Shown one piece after another: positions 26,319 through 35,426 of a DNA stretch of 64,000 nucleotides. The position numbers and the translations under genes are program-made. Each line of letters opens with the position of its first letter. Position 1 is the stretch's first letter. The notes under the pieces are model-generated. The model made no database searches. It saw only the letters and a program-made list of their open reading frames with translations, and was not told the DNA's origin. Origin of the DNA: Holophagaceae bacterium (lineage in GTDB: Bacteria > Acidobacteriota > Holophagae > Holophagales > Holophagaceae); NCBI GenBank assembly GCA_016722505.1, contig JADKJH010000002.1:450001-514000 (forward strand), in the 5' to 3' direction.

Positions 26319-29126
26319 ATGACCTTTGCAACCCGAGCAAAGCTTTCGATTCTTTCGACCCTTTTGATTGCGGGTTTGCCAGGCTTGGCTCAAACCGCCG
26401 CTCCCGCCAAAAGCCCGAACCGGAAAATCGTCGTCACCAAGGCCATGGCCAAACCTGCCGCCCGGCTGGCTGCGCCCGTAAAGGTCACCTCCGTCGAAGG
26501 CATCACCGAATATCACCTGGCCAACGGTCTGCGCGTGCTGATGTTCCCAGATCCATCCAAAGCGACCGTCACGGTGAACGTGACTTACCTGGTGGGCAGC
26601 CGGCACGAGAATTACGGCGAGACGGGCATGGCCCACCTACTGGAGCACCTGGTCTTCAAGGGAACGCCAAACCACAAGGACATCCCCAAGGAATTGACCG
26701 AGCACGGAGCGCGGCCCAATGGCAGCACCTGGCTGGATCGCACCAACTATTTCGAGACCTTCCAATCCAGCGATGAAAATCTGAAATGGGCCCTGGATCT
26801 CGAATCTGACCGCATGGTCAACAGCTTCATCGCCAAAAAGGATCTCGATTCTGAGATGACTGTAGTACGCAACGAATTCGAGTCAGGGGAGAACAACCCC
26901 ATCGGCGTGCTTCAGGAACGGGTGATGTCCACGGCCTACCTGTGGCACAACTACGGCAAGTCCACCATCGGCGCCAAATCAGATCTGGAAAACGTCAACA
27001 TTGAGCGCCTGCAAGCCTTTTACCACAACTACTACCAGCCGGATAATGCCGTCCTGCTGGTCGCAGGCAAGTTTGACGAGCCTAAGACGCTGGGCATGAT
27101 CAACGAGCGGTTCGGCCGCATCGCAAAACCCGCCCGAGCGATCCAGAAAACCTACACGCTGGACCCCACCCAGGATGGCGAACGCAGCGTGACCCTGCGC
27201 CGCACGGGCGATGTCCAGGTGGTAGCAGCGGTCTACCACACGCCATCTGGCGGGGACTCCGACGCACCGGCCCTGGATGTGCTGTCCCAGGTGCTTGCGG
27301 ATACGCCCTCGGGCCGCCTGCACAAGGCCTTGGTGGAAACCAAGAAGGCCAGTTTTGTGTTTGGTGACAACGCCACCTATTTCGAGCCTGGCGTCATCAG
27401 TTTCTTCGCCCAGGTTCCCAAGACGGGCAATCTCGATGAAGCAAAAGATATCCTTCTCAAGACCGTGGAGGAATTCACCAAGAACCCCGCTACCCAGGAA
27501 GAAGTTGACCGGGCAAAGACCTCCCAACTGAAGCAGTACGAACTCATTCTCAATCAGTCTGACCGCTTGGGCCTTGGCCTCAGCGAATACATGGCGGCTG
27601 GGGACTGGCGCTTGTTCTTCCTGCAACGGGACCGGATCAGGAAAGTCACGACGGTGGCCGTGCGCAATGCGGCAGAAAAATACTTGAAGGCGTCCAACCG
27701 GACCTTGGGGCTCTTCATCCCCACCGCCGCGCCTGAACGCGCTGAAATTCCCGCACCTACGAGCGTCGCGGAGTTGGTGAAGGATTACAAAGGCCAGGCC
27801 GCGGTGGCTCAGGGCGAGGCCTTCGATGCGAGCCCGGCAAATATTGACGCTCGCACGACGCACTTCAGCACTCCTGCGGGCCTTAAAGTGGCTCTGCTTC
27901 CCAAAAAGACCCGCGGTGGTTCAGTGCAGGCAAGTCTGACCCTGCGGCTGGGCAGCGAAGACGCCCTGATGAACAAGGGTGCTTCTGGATCCTTGGCCGG
28001 CAGCATGCTCATGCGTGGCACCAGCAAGCTGAGCCGCACGGAAATCAAAGACCAGTTCGACAAGCTCAAAGCCCGGGTTTCTCTTTCCGGTGGGAACGAA
28101 ACCGCCACCGCCAGCGTGGAAACCACCAACGAAAACCTACCTGCTGTGCTCCGCCTGTTAGGCCAGGTGCTACGCGACCCCGCCTTCCCCGCTTCAGAAT
28201 TCGAGACACTTCGCAGTGAGCAGATCGATGGTCTCGAACAGCAGCGCAGCGAACCCACCTTCCAGGGCAGCATGGCTATCCAGACCCACATGAATGCCTT
28301 CCCCAAAGGCCACCCCCGGCATGTGGATTCCATTGATGAAAGCCTGGCGGAGATCAAGGCCGCGAAGCTGGATGATGTAAAGGCCTTCTACAAGACGTTC
28401 TACGGAGCGTCCTCTGGCGAGTTGGCCTTGGTGGGCGATTTTGACGCAAAGGCGATCCAGTCGCTGGTCAACGAGACCCTGGGCGACTGGAAGAGCCCTG
28501 CGCCCTTCACGCGGATCGCGGATCGCATCGCCAAGGTCGAGGTGATCAACAAATCCATCGAGACACCGGACAAGGCCAATGCCTTTTTCCTCGCCGCCAT
28601 GCCCCTGGCGATCAAGGACACCGATGCGGATTACCCCGCCATGGTGCTCGGCAATTTCATGCTTGGGGGCGGGTTCCTGAACTCGCGCCTGGCGACCCGC
28701 ATTCGGCAGAAGGAAGGTCTCAGCTACGGTGTGGGATCCCAGTTCCGCGCTGGCGCCCAGGATGCCGTAGGCGGGTTCTTTGCCTACGCCATTTACAATC
28801 CCGGCAACGTCGCGAAGCTGGAAGCCGCCTTCATGGAGGAGATGGGCAAAGCCGTGAAGGATGGATTCACCGAAGAAGAGATCAAGGCCGCCAAGAGCGG
28901 CTGGCTCCAGTCCCAGCAGGTGAGCCGTTCCCAGGACCGCGAGCTCGCCTCGCGCCTGGCTGGCAACATGTTCAATGGCCGGACCATGGCCTTCAGCACG
29001 GACCTGGAAAAAAAGGTTGGAGAACTAACTGCAGACCAGATTCTTGCATCCATGCGCAAGTTCCTCGACCCAGTCAAGCTCAACATCGTCAAGGCCGGTG
29101 ATTTCGCCAAAGCGAATAAGAAATAG
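26319..29126 (+). CDS. Exported M16-family zinc peptidase (two-domain, pitrilysin-like)
   Basis: The ATG at 26319 has GGAG just upstream and starts a signal peptide (MTFATRAKLSILSTLLIAG, cleavage near LAQ), giving 935 residues. The inverted zinc motif HLLEH lies at 106-110, with the distal ligand E186 in VVRNEFESG, 76 residues on as expected. The second half (about 505-935) is a homologous M16 domain without the zinc motif, including the GGGFLNSRL and KEGLSYGVGSQ region that binds substrate. The size matches fused bacterial M16 proteins that form a periplasmic clamshell. It probably degrades peptides in the periplasm. A strong terminator follows. Confidence 0.95.
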   Translation: MTFATRAKLSILSTLLIAGLPGLAQTAAPAKSPNRKIVVTKAMAKPAARLAAPVKVTSVEGITEYHLANGLRVLMFPDPSKATVTVNVTYLVGSRHENYGETGMAHLLEHLVFKGTPNHKDIPKELTEHGARPNGSTWLDRTNYFETFQSSDENLKWALDLESDRMVNSFIAKKDLDSEMTVVRNEFESGENNPIGVLQERVMSTAYLWHNYGKSTIGAKSDLENVNIERLQAFYHNYYQPDNAVLLVAGKFDEPKTLGMINERFGRIAKPARAIQKTYTLDPTQDGERSVTLRRTGDVQVVAAVYHTPSGGDSDAPALDVLSQVLADTPSGRLHKALVETKKASFVFGDNATYFEPGVISFFAQVPKTGNLDEAKDILLKTVEEFTKNPATQEEVDRAKTSQLKQYELILNQSDRLGLGLSEYMAAGDWRLFFLQRDRIRKVTTVAVRNAAEKYLKASNRTLGLFIPTAAPERAEIPAPTSVAELVKDYKGQAAVAQGEAFDASPANIDARTTHFSTPAGLKVALLPKKTRGGSVQASLTLRLGSEDALMNKGASGSLAGSMLMRGTSKLSRTEIKDQFDKLKARVSLSGGNETATASVETTNENLPAVLRLLGQVLRDPAFPASEFETLRSEQIDGLEQQRSEPTFQGSMAIQTHMNAFPKGHPRHVDSIDESLAEIKAAKLDDVKAFYKTFYGASSGELALVGDFDAKAIQSLVNETLGDWKSPAPFTRIADRIAKVEVINKSIETPDKANAFFLAAMPLAIKDTDADYPAMVLGNFMLGGGFLNSRLATRIRQKEGLSYGVGSQFRAGAQDAVGGFFAYAIYNPGNVAKLEAAFMEEMGKAVKDGFTEEEIKAAKSGWLQSQQVSRSQDRELASRLAGNMFNGRTMAFSTDLEKKVGELTADQILASMRKFLDPVKLNIVKAGDFAKANKK

Positions 29127-29145
29127 CCTGATCGGCGCTCTTCAG

Positions 29146-29183
29146 AAAGCGGCGCCCCATATCAGGCTTGGGGCGCCGCTTTT
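29146..29183 (+). terminator. Rho-independent terminator after the M16 peptidase
   Basis: A 13-bp stem, AAAGCGGCGCCCC at 29146-29158, pairs with its complement at 29170-29182 across an 11-base loop and runs into TTTT. It begins 20 bases after the M16 stop. It lies about 80 bases before the pseudouridine synthase start chosen here, so the two genes are probably separate units. Confidence 0.88.
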
Positions 29184-29264
29184 GTGCTTGGGGAATATGG
29201 GTTTGAATGTTCTGCTGGATGGTTGGCTCAGCGTTTCAAGGACGCCGGGCACTGGGAGGCGACG

Positions 29265-30935
29265 ATGGCGCGTTTGGATAAGACTTGGAAAGCCGAGGTT
29301 GAAGACGAAGCTTTAGCGGCGGAGCTGCACCGGGTGCTGGAGGTCAGCCATCGGCAAGCCAAGGGCCTGCTGGATGCCAGCTGCGTCACGGTGAACGGAT
29401 TGGCCGCCACGAAGTACGGATTGCGGCTCAAGGTTGGTGACACCGTATCCGTACGGTTCGACGACTCGACCATCTACAAGGAACTGCCCAAAGCCAAGCG
29501 CAGCGCAGGCGGGGATTTCAAGGTGCTCTTCGAAGACCGCCATCTGCTCTTCGTGGACAAGCCCGCGGGATTGCTCACGGTACCTGCCGAGAAGGGTGGC
29601 GATCCCAACCTCGCCGATGCCATCACGGACTCGTACCGCCGCCGGGGCTTCAAACGGTTTGATCTCTTCATCGTGCACCGCCTGGACCGCTTCACCTCCG
29701 GCGTGCTGGTCTTTGGCAAGACTCCCGAGGCCCTGCACGGACTGAAAGCCATGTTCGAGGAACATAAATTGAACCGCGTGTACAAGGCCATCCTGGTGGG
29801 CGAACTCCCCGAAAACAGCGGCACCATGACGGGACATCTGGTGGAGCATTCGAAATCCCTCCGCATGTCCGTGGACAAGCGCGGCGACACCAAGGGCGCC
29901 AAGCAGGCCATCACCCATTACCGGGTACTGGAGCGGCTGCCCGGCCATACGGTCGTCGAAGTGAAACTCGAAACCGGACGCCGCAACCAGATCCGCGTGC
30001 AGTTCGCAGACAAGGGGTTTCCATTGCTGGGAGACCAGGTGTACGGCCAGGAGAGCGAACTCATCGACCGCCAGGCCCTCCATGCTGAATTGCTGGGGTT
30101 CCGCCATCCTGTGGAAGAACAGAACGTTTCCGTCACAGCACCCATGCCGCCGGACATGGAAGCCGCCTTGAAAGTGCTGCGCACCGCATCCCGCGTCACC
30201 CGCGCCGAAGCCGGTGTGAAAGGAGAGACGGGCATCTTCAAACCGAAAATCACAAAAGCCAGGAAAGAAGACCGGATCCATCGGGCCAAGGTCTACCGGA
30301 AAGGCGAAAATACTGAGAATTTCGGCGCCGTCCCGGAAAGCCTTGGACGGGAAGAGCGTCCCCGGCGCCCGCGAGTGGGGGGTCCTCGGGATGGTGGTCC
30401 TCGGGATGGGCGCCCTGCGAACCGGGATTCTCGACCCGCTTCCCACGATACACGTCCCACCGGCCCCCAAGTGGCCCGGAAGCCTCAGGGTGAAAGGCCT
30501 GAAAAGGAAATGAGCGAGGGGCCCCGGTACCACCAAGCGAAGGAGCCGCGCGCTGACCGGCCCACCGCACCCCGCGACGTGGAAGAAAAAAAGCCACGCA
30601 GCACCTACGCAGGGCCCCGCAGGGCCGAAGGCACCGGACCCGCTGCTGTGCAGCGCCCGCGGAAGGAAGGAGGGGAAGAAACCCCCGCCCGCAGTCGTTA
30701 TGCAGGATCGCGGGAGACCCGTGAAGATCGGCCAGCAGGTCCGCGGAAAGACCGGCCGTCCAGCCCGGCAGGGGAACGGCCTGCCGCTAAGCGCGGCCCA
30801 AGGACCACGACCTCGACCCCGGCCACCCGGGAGGCGAGCCCCAAGCCCCGTTGGACCGCTGAAAAACGCGAAGCCGCCCAACGCGGCAAAGGCCCAAGTA
30901 AATTCTCCCCAGCCAAGAAAAAGCCTCGTAAGTAA
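29265..30935 (+). CDS. RluA-family pseudouridine synthase with long basic C-terminal tail
   Basis: I chose the ATG at 29265 (GGGAGG 5 bases upstream), giving 556 residues. An N-terminal S4 RNA-binding domain (about 15-65) precedes the catalytic domain (about 85-310), with active-site D141 in HRLDRFTSG and the RluA motif LETGRRNQIRVQF. After about residue 325 the chain becomes a roughly 230-residue Arg/Pro/Glu/Lys-rich, low-complexity tail with recurring RPRxxGPRDGG- and AGPR/AGSR-like units. The tail is far longer than in typical RluA proteins (about 300-330 residues in total) and probably adds RNA binding. The target uridine, in 23S rRNA or tRNA, cannot be told from sequence. Confidence 0.92.
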   Translation: MARLDKTWKAEVEDEALAAELHRVLEVSHRQAKGLLDASCVTVNGLAATKYGLRLKVGDTVSVRFDDSTIYKELPKAKRSAGGDFKVLFEDRHLLFVDKPAGLLTVPAEKGGDPNLADAITDSYRRRGFKRFDLFIVHRLDRFTSGVLVFGKTPEALHGLKAMFEEHKLNRVYKAILVGELPENSGTMTGHLVEHSKSLRMSVDKRGDTKGAKQAITHYRVLERLPGHTVVEVKLETGRRNQIRVQFADKGFPLLGDQVYGQESELIDRQALHAELLGFRHPVEEQNVSVTAPMPPDMEAALKVLRTASRVTRAEAGVKGETGIFKPKITKARKEDRIHRAKVYRKGENTENFGAVPESLGREERPRRPRVGGPRDGGPRDGRPANRDSRPASHDTRPTGPQVARKPQGERPEKEMSEGPRYHQAKEPRADRPTAPRDVEEKKPRSTYAGPRRAEGTGPAAVQRPRKEGGEETPARSRYAGSRETREDRPAGPRKDRPSSPAGERPAAKRGPRTTTSTPATREASPKPRWTAEKREAAQRGKGPSKFSPAKKKPRK

Positions 30936-30967
30936 GTGCTCAGTTTTTTCATGCCATCGGAGCCCTG

Positions 30968-31726
30968 ATGCCCTTTGCTAATCCACCTCTTCAAGGCCGC
31001 GTCGCGTTCGTCACGGGTTCATCTCGCGGCATTGGCAGGGCCATCGCGTTGGAACTGGCCACCTGGGGCGCGGATGTGGCGGTGCACGCTCTGCAGAACG
31101 CTGATATGGCCGAGCAAGTCGCCGCAGAGATCCGTGCTATGGGACGGAAATCCATCGCCGTCTTGGCGGACGTCAGCAACAAGGTGGCCATGAGCCAGTG
31201 CGCCGACCATGTGAAGCAGGAACTGGGACCCGTGGACATCCTGGTGAACAACGCTGGAACGCGCAGTGATGGCCCCTTCATCCTGATGGCCGACGAAAAG
31301 TGGGAACGGGTCATGAACGTGAATCTGAAGGGCACGGTCATCGCCACCAAGGCTTTCGTGCGCGGCATGATGAGCCAGAAATGGGGCCGCATCGTCAACA
31401 TCGTGAGCCCTTCTGGCATCGTCGGAATGGCGGGCCAGACCAACTACGCCGCATCCAAAGGGGCCATCATCGCCCTTTCAAAAAGCCTGGCCCGGGAAAT
31501 GGCGGCCTTCGGTGTTCTGGTGAACTGCGTGACCCCAGGATTCATCCATACGGAATTGACCTCGGACTTGAATCCTGACCAGGTGCGTGAACTCCTGGCC
31601 CCCACGGTTCTGAAGCGTGTTGGCGAGCCCGAAGAAGTGGCCCATGTCGTGGCCTTCCTGAGCAGCGACTGGGCCAGCTACATGAGCGGCCAAGTGGTGA
31701 ACGTGGATGGCGGGTTGTGCCCCTGA
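30968..31726 (+). CDS. fabG: Short-chain dehydrogenase, 3-oxoacyl-ACP reductase-like
   Basis: This 252-residue protein has all SDR marks: GSSRGIGRA cofactor loop, NNAGTRSDG, catalytic Ser in IVSPSG, YAASK for Tyr/Lys, and the C-terminal VNVDGGL. The length and the pattern VNCVTPGFIHTELT resemble FabG. No other fatty-acid genes are adjacent, so it could equally serve a different pathway, such as polyketide or PHA-type reduction. It starts 32 bases after the pseudouridine synthase stop and converges on the His/Cys-dyad gene with 27 bases between stops. Confidence 0.85.
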   Translation: MPFANPPLQGRVAFVTGSSRGIGRAIALELATWGADVAVHALQNADMAEQVAAEIRAMGRKSIAVLADVSNKVAMSQCADHVKQELGPVDILVNNAGTRSDGPFILMADEKWERVMNVNLKGTVIATKAFVRGMMSQKWGRIVNIVSPSGIVGMAGQTNYAASKGAIIALSKSLAREMAAFGVLVNCVTPGFIHTELTSDLNPDQVRELLAPTVLKRVGEPEEVAHVVAFLSSDWASYMSGQVVNVDGGLCP

Positions 31727-31753
31727 TGCAGGCTGCGCGCTGAATGGCGGATC

Positions 31754-32827
31754 TCATCTCGCCGTGACGTAGTATCTCGGGTCTTCCCACGCCAGTTCCG
31801 GGCGAGGCCCGTCTGTGTTTTTCGGGGTGACGATGGGTTTGAGAACGTGGATGACACGTCCCCGGCCAATGGTTTGCAGGGCCGGATATTCTGCGCCGGG
31901 CCCGTGATAGGTCGTAGGTGTGGTTTCCCAATTCAATTGATGGAAACCCCATCCCAAGGCATTCAATCGGCGTTGAAACGATTCCTGGGACATCAACCAA
32001 GTCCGGGTTCGCACAGCGCCCACCACCGCAGGCACATCGCCACCCGGATAGACCGCCGTCCATTGAAAACGCACGGGGGATTCGTAGCTGAAGGCAGCTT
32101 CAGGTGTCATTGGAAAGGGATGGCTCAGGGCTTCGGTGAGATCGAAATCCGCTTTGGGATATTTCGAATGCAAGCGTGTGGCCAGCACCGAATTCGAGGG
32201 CCGTTCTCCAGGGCGGAACAGGAGCTTCCAGGATTCGCAAAGGAAGCGCACTGCCCGCCGTCCGGCTGGGTCGAATTGGAAACAGGTGAACCACGGGGTC
32301 GCCCGCACCAGGGGTCTTTTCGTGTCGTCGCCGCCGAAAGCCACTGAAAGCGCTTTCATCAACGGGACATCCTTGCCCACGGAACACCCTTGGATGCGAA
32401 GTTCGCTCCGCTCATCGAGGCATTCATCGGACAAGGCCTTGAAGGTGCCCTCCCGGATGCTCTTGGACACCGACTCCCAAGTGGTTTTCGGCCCCCCGGG
32501 CCGAAGATCCACATCGAGCATCCCGTTTTCATTCGCATGGGCCACAAGGTTGACCACCCCCCAAGGCAAGCCACTCGACGTGGGGTGCTGAGCCAGGTAT
32601 TCCCTCACTTCACTCAAGGACCGGAGGTTCGAGACGACCTGATCCGTACGCTCCAAGGGGTCTTCCTTGAAGTATCGCTCCGCCACCGGAAACATGGGTT
32701 GGGCTGGGTCCTCGTCCTCGCCAAGGATGAACGTGATGCTTTTCCGCTCCCCGGCCCGCGCCCCTTGCGCGTGGGCCGGGATCAGCATTGCCGTCCCTAG
32801 GAGGAGGACGCAAAAGGAGCCTTTCAC
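31754..32827 (-). CDS. Exported protein with CHAT/caspase-like His-Cys dyad
   Basis: The 357-residue protein has a cleavable signal peptide (residues 1-20, ending PAHAQ). Residues about 30-175 show the strand-loop pattern of clan CD peptidases: a hydrophobic strand VVNLVAH with H97 followed by a Gly-containing loop (HANENG), then after about 45 residues a second strand ELRIQGC with C148 in QGCSVG. CHAT and caspase-like proteins have the same order (H-G, then Cys at a strand end). The C-terminal half (about 185-357) is not recognised. The start overlaps the stop of the upstream VIT/vWA gene (ATGA), so the two are translationally coupled. The protease assignment is my inference from pattern; a structural homologue without activity is possible. 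Confidence 0.62.
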   Translation of the reverse strand: MKGSFCVLLLGTAMLIPAHAQGARAGERKSITFILGEDEDPAQPMFPVAERYFKEDPLERTDQVVSNLRSLSEVREYLAQHPTSSGLPWGVVNLVAHANENGMLDVDLRPGGPKTTWESVSKSIREGTFKALSDECLDERSELRIQGCSVGKDVPLMKALSVAFGGDDTKRPLVRATPWFTCFQFDPAGRRAVRFLCESWKLLFRPGERPSNSVLATRLHSKYPKADFDLTEALSHPFPMTPEAAFSYESPVRFQWTAVYPGGDVPAVVGAVRTRTWLMSQESFQRRLNALGWGFHQLNWETTPTTYHGPGAEYPALQTIGRGRVIHVLKPIVTPKNTDGPRPELAWEDPRYYVTAR

Positions 32828-35241
32828 CGGTTCACATGGACTGGAACATTCAATATCGTCGTGCCAGACATGGTCCAGGTTTCAAAGCGCCAGGTGAGGA
32901 GCCTTGCTTCCAGGATCTGCCCCGCCCCGCCGCAGGCGCGGTCGAAGCTCACCGAGGTGACAGCGCCCGAAGCCTCCACGCGCAGTTGCAGGTTGAAGGT
33001 CTCCGGCAGGCCCTTGAGCAGTCCTGCCTTGGCCAGTTCCTTCATCTTCTGTTCCACCAAGGCCGCCGTGCGGAGCAAGGGTACGCCCTCGCGATCCGCG
33101 CTGACCTTTCCGATCTGGAAGGAAGGAATTCCGGCAGGTCGGCGAACGGGTTTCTCAACCTTGCGGGGAGCAGGGGGAACCAATTCTTCGTCCGAATAAT
33201 TCATGGCCGCGCAACACATCGCGGAGGCGCTGACGGTGACCGTGGTGGAAGCCGAGGTGGCCAAGCCCGGCGAGAGGGTGGCCATGGTGGCGGAGTTGCG
33301 GGAAACCGGCATGGCGGACAGGGTTCCCACCGCGCTGTTCGGCACGCCTTGGGGCATGGGTAAAGGCTGCGTGACGGACGTGGGCGCGCCTTCCTTGGTG
33401 CGGACCTCCGAATCCACCGCGACGAAGGAGGTGTAAGCCGTGAGCAGGTTGTAGGTCAGGCCCAGGCTCGTGATCTCGCGCTTGCGCTCCTCGCTTTCCC
33501 CAAAGTGGTTGTAGTCCGACAGCAGCTGGATGCGCTGCCGGGCCCAAAGTTGGCGCAGGGCTGCGTTGCCCGTTCCGGCGGTCACTTCTGCCGCGTTGAA
33601 GTGCTGCTTCCAGGGGCCGCGGCCGCTCACGCCGGAAACCGTGAGACTGCCGGTAGGCTCTCCTCGCCACTTCCCGAAACAGATCACCGGGCGGTCCGCC
33701 AGCACATCCGGCAGGTGCAGGGGCTCGATGTCATAGGTCTGGAATCCGTTGCTGGTGAGCTTCACGTTGGCGAGGGCGGGGCTCGACACATAAGCCCTGA
33801 ACCGCTCAGCCTCCCGCGGCGCCTGGGCCTGGCTGGTGACCACGAAGGCTTCGCCCTGCCCCGCGTGCGCCATCCCCTCGATGAGGAAGCGATTCACGGA
33901 AGAGCCGATGCCGAAGGCGAAGAGGTTGGCATCGCCAAGGTTGTCGCGGATCAAGTCGAATATCTGTTTGTCCGCGGAAATATAACCATCCGTGGACACC
34001 ACGAAGCTGCGGGAAATGCCCGGCACCCTGGGCAGCGCCAGGGCTTTGCGCATGGCGCTGGCCAGCTCGGTGCCACCGCCGCCGTTCTGGCTATTCACGA
34101 AGGCCAGGGCCTGTTGCAGATTCTCCGGAGTTCCCGCCTTGGAGCCCTTCGGAGACCAGAACGCCGAAGTCCCTTCGAACACCATGACGTTGAACAGATC
34201 CTGAAGTCGCAGTTTCTCGATCATCTCCTTCATCAACACCTTGGAGACTTCCAGCGGAAAACCGCATTGGCTGCCAGAGACATCCATGATGAAAACGTAT
34301 TCACGGGTCGGCATGTCCGCGGCCATTACCCGCTTGGGCGGCTGCACCATCAGCAGGAAATAGTTCTCCTCCTTGCCCTTGTGCAGCAGCAATCCCGACT
34401 GGACCTGGCCCCCGGCCAGCTGGTACTTCAGGATGAAATCGCGGTTGCCGCCCTGGCCCTCGCTGCCATCCAATTTGATGTCTGCGTTGGCAGGTCCATC
34501 GTAGGCGATGGCCGTCTTGTGCGACCCGCACACCATTTTCTGGATGGGCATCCCCGCGGCAAGCCGCACTTCCATGTCGAAGGTGGAAAGCGGCGCTTCG
34601 CCCGCCTTGGTGTAAGGATTGGCCACCCATGTTTCACCGGTGGAAGAGCTGGTGCCGGGCGTGCCCGCGTAGCGTGGCCCCACCACCGTGGGATACACGA
34701 ATTCATAGGTGCCCTCCACGGGGACCAGCAATTCGGTGTAGGAAAGCTCCACGATGATCTCGTCGCCGGGCAGGATGTTGGCCACGTTCATCTGGAAGAC
34801 GTTGGGGCGCTGCTGTTCCAGCAGCGAAGCGGTGCGCCCGCTCTGCTTGGCCTGCTCGTATTCCTGCCGGGCGGCTCCTTTTTCACGGATGTTCGCCTGG
34901 ATCACCCGGGCGCCGATGGTCATTTTCATGCCGTGCACCGCCGCGCGGGTGGAGCCCGGAAATACGTAGATCGCCTCGATGGGTTTCTGGCCTTGGTTCT
35001 TGTAGACCTGGGTGACCCTCACATCGGCGATGACTCCCGCCACATCCACCTTCACCAAGGTGGATTTAAGCGGGAGCTGTTCCGTGGAAGGATCCGCGCT
35101 GTTCACAAAGAAGTAGGGGGAAAGTGTCCTGTCCCCGGAGTCCTGGGCGGCTCCAGCGCTTTGGGCGAAGGCCGGCAGGGCTGCGGATGCGACGGCTGCC
35201 AATACGGATGGAATTAGGGCAAAACGAGTGCTGAGCCTCAT
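32824..35241 (-). CDS. VIT and von Willebrand A domain protein, exported
   Basis: The ATG at 35241 has AGGAGG 7 bases upstream and begins a signal peptide (MRLSTRFALIPSVLAAVASA), giving 805 residues; a longer frame upstream is ignored. A VIT domain (about 45-175) carries VTQVYKNQGQKPIEAIYVFP and the EYEQAKQSGR segment. The vWA domain (about 315-490) has the MIDAS motif DVSGS at 320-324, then TDGYIS. The C-terminal 250 residues include a Pro-rich linker and a short domain ending in a TonB-like strand pattern (LQLRVEASGAVTSVSF). Such bacterial VIT/vWA proteins are usually envelope-associated with unknown function. It is translationally coupled to the His/Cys-dyad gene and divergent from a two-component system. 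Confidence 0.9.
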   Translation of the reverse strand: MRLSTRFALIPSVLAAVASAALPAFAQSAGAAQDSGDRTLSPYFFVNSADPSTEQLPLKSTLVKVDVAGVIADVRVTQVYKNQGQKPIEAIYVFPGSTRAAVHGMKMTIGARVIQANIREKGAARQEYEQAKQSGRTASLLEQQRPNVFQMNVANILPGDEIIVELSYTELLVPVEGTYEFVYPTVVGPRYAGTPGTSSSTGETWVANPYTKAGEAPLSTFDMEVRLAAGMPIQKMVCGSHKTAIAYDGPANADIKLDGSEGQGGNRDFILKYQLAGGQVQSGLLLHKGKEENYFLLMVQPPKRVMAADMPTREYVFIMDVSGSQCGFPLEVSKVLMKEMIEKLRLQDLFNVMVFEGTSAFWSPKGSKAGTPENLQQALAFVNSQNGGGGTELASAMRKALALPRVPGISRSFVVSTDGYISADKQIFDLIRDNLGDANLFAFGIGSSVNRFLIEGMAHAGQGEAFVVTSQAQAPREAERFRAYVSSPALANVKLTSNGFQTYDIEPLHLPDVLADRPVICFGKWRGEPTGSLTVSGVSGRGPWKQHFNAAEVTAGTGNAALRQLWARQRIQLLSDYNHFGESEERKREITSLGLTYNLLTAYTSFVAVDSEVRTKEGAPTSVTQPLPMPQGVPNSAVGTLSAMPVSRNSATMATLSPGLATSASTTVTVSASAMCCAAMNYSDEELVPPAPRKVEKPVRRPAGIPSFQIGKVSADREGVPLLRTAALVEQKMKELAKAGLLKGLPETFNLQLRVEASGAVTSVSFDRACGGAGQILEARLLTWRFETWTMSGTTILNVPVHVNR

Positions 35242-35426
35242 GAGAAGCCTCCTAGAAAGAAGTAGATGAGAGGGATAAGCGTGTCGGCGGCCATCCCGGG
35301 AAACGATGTTTGAAGTATTGGTTTCTTTCGGACCTGGGATTGTAAAAGGACCGTCACAAGCCTTTTTAGAGGATCCGCATCTGCGATCATGGGGATCCCG
35401 AACCAACCCTCGCGTGAGATTCCGCC

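Noticed and set aside
29313..30881. A 522-codon minus-strand frame opposite the pseudouridine synthase
   Set aside because: It is antisense to a well-supported gene, with Phe/Gly/Pro-rich composition from codon mirroring.
33505..35217. A 570-codon plus-strand frame opposite the VIT/vWA gene
   Set aside because: It is antisense to a gene with clear signal peptide, VIT and vWA domains and a strong ribosome site.
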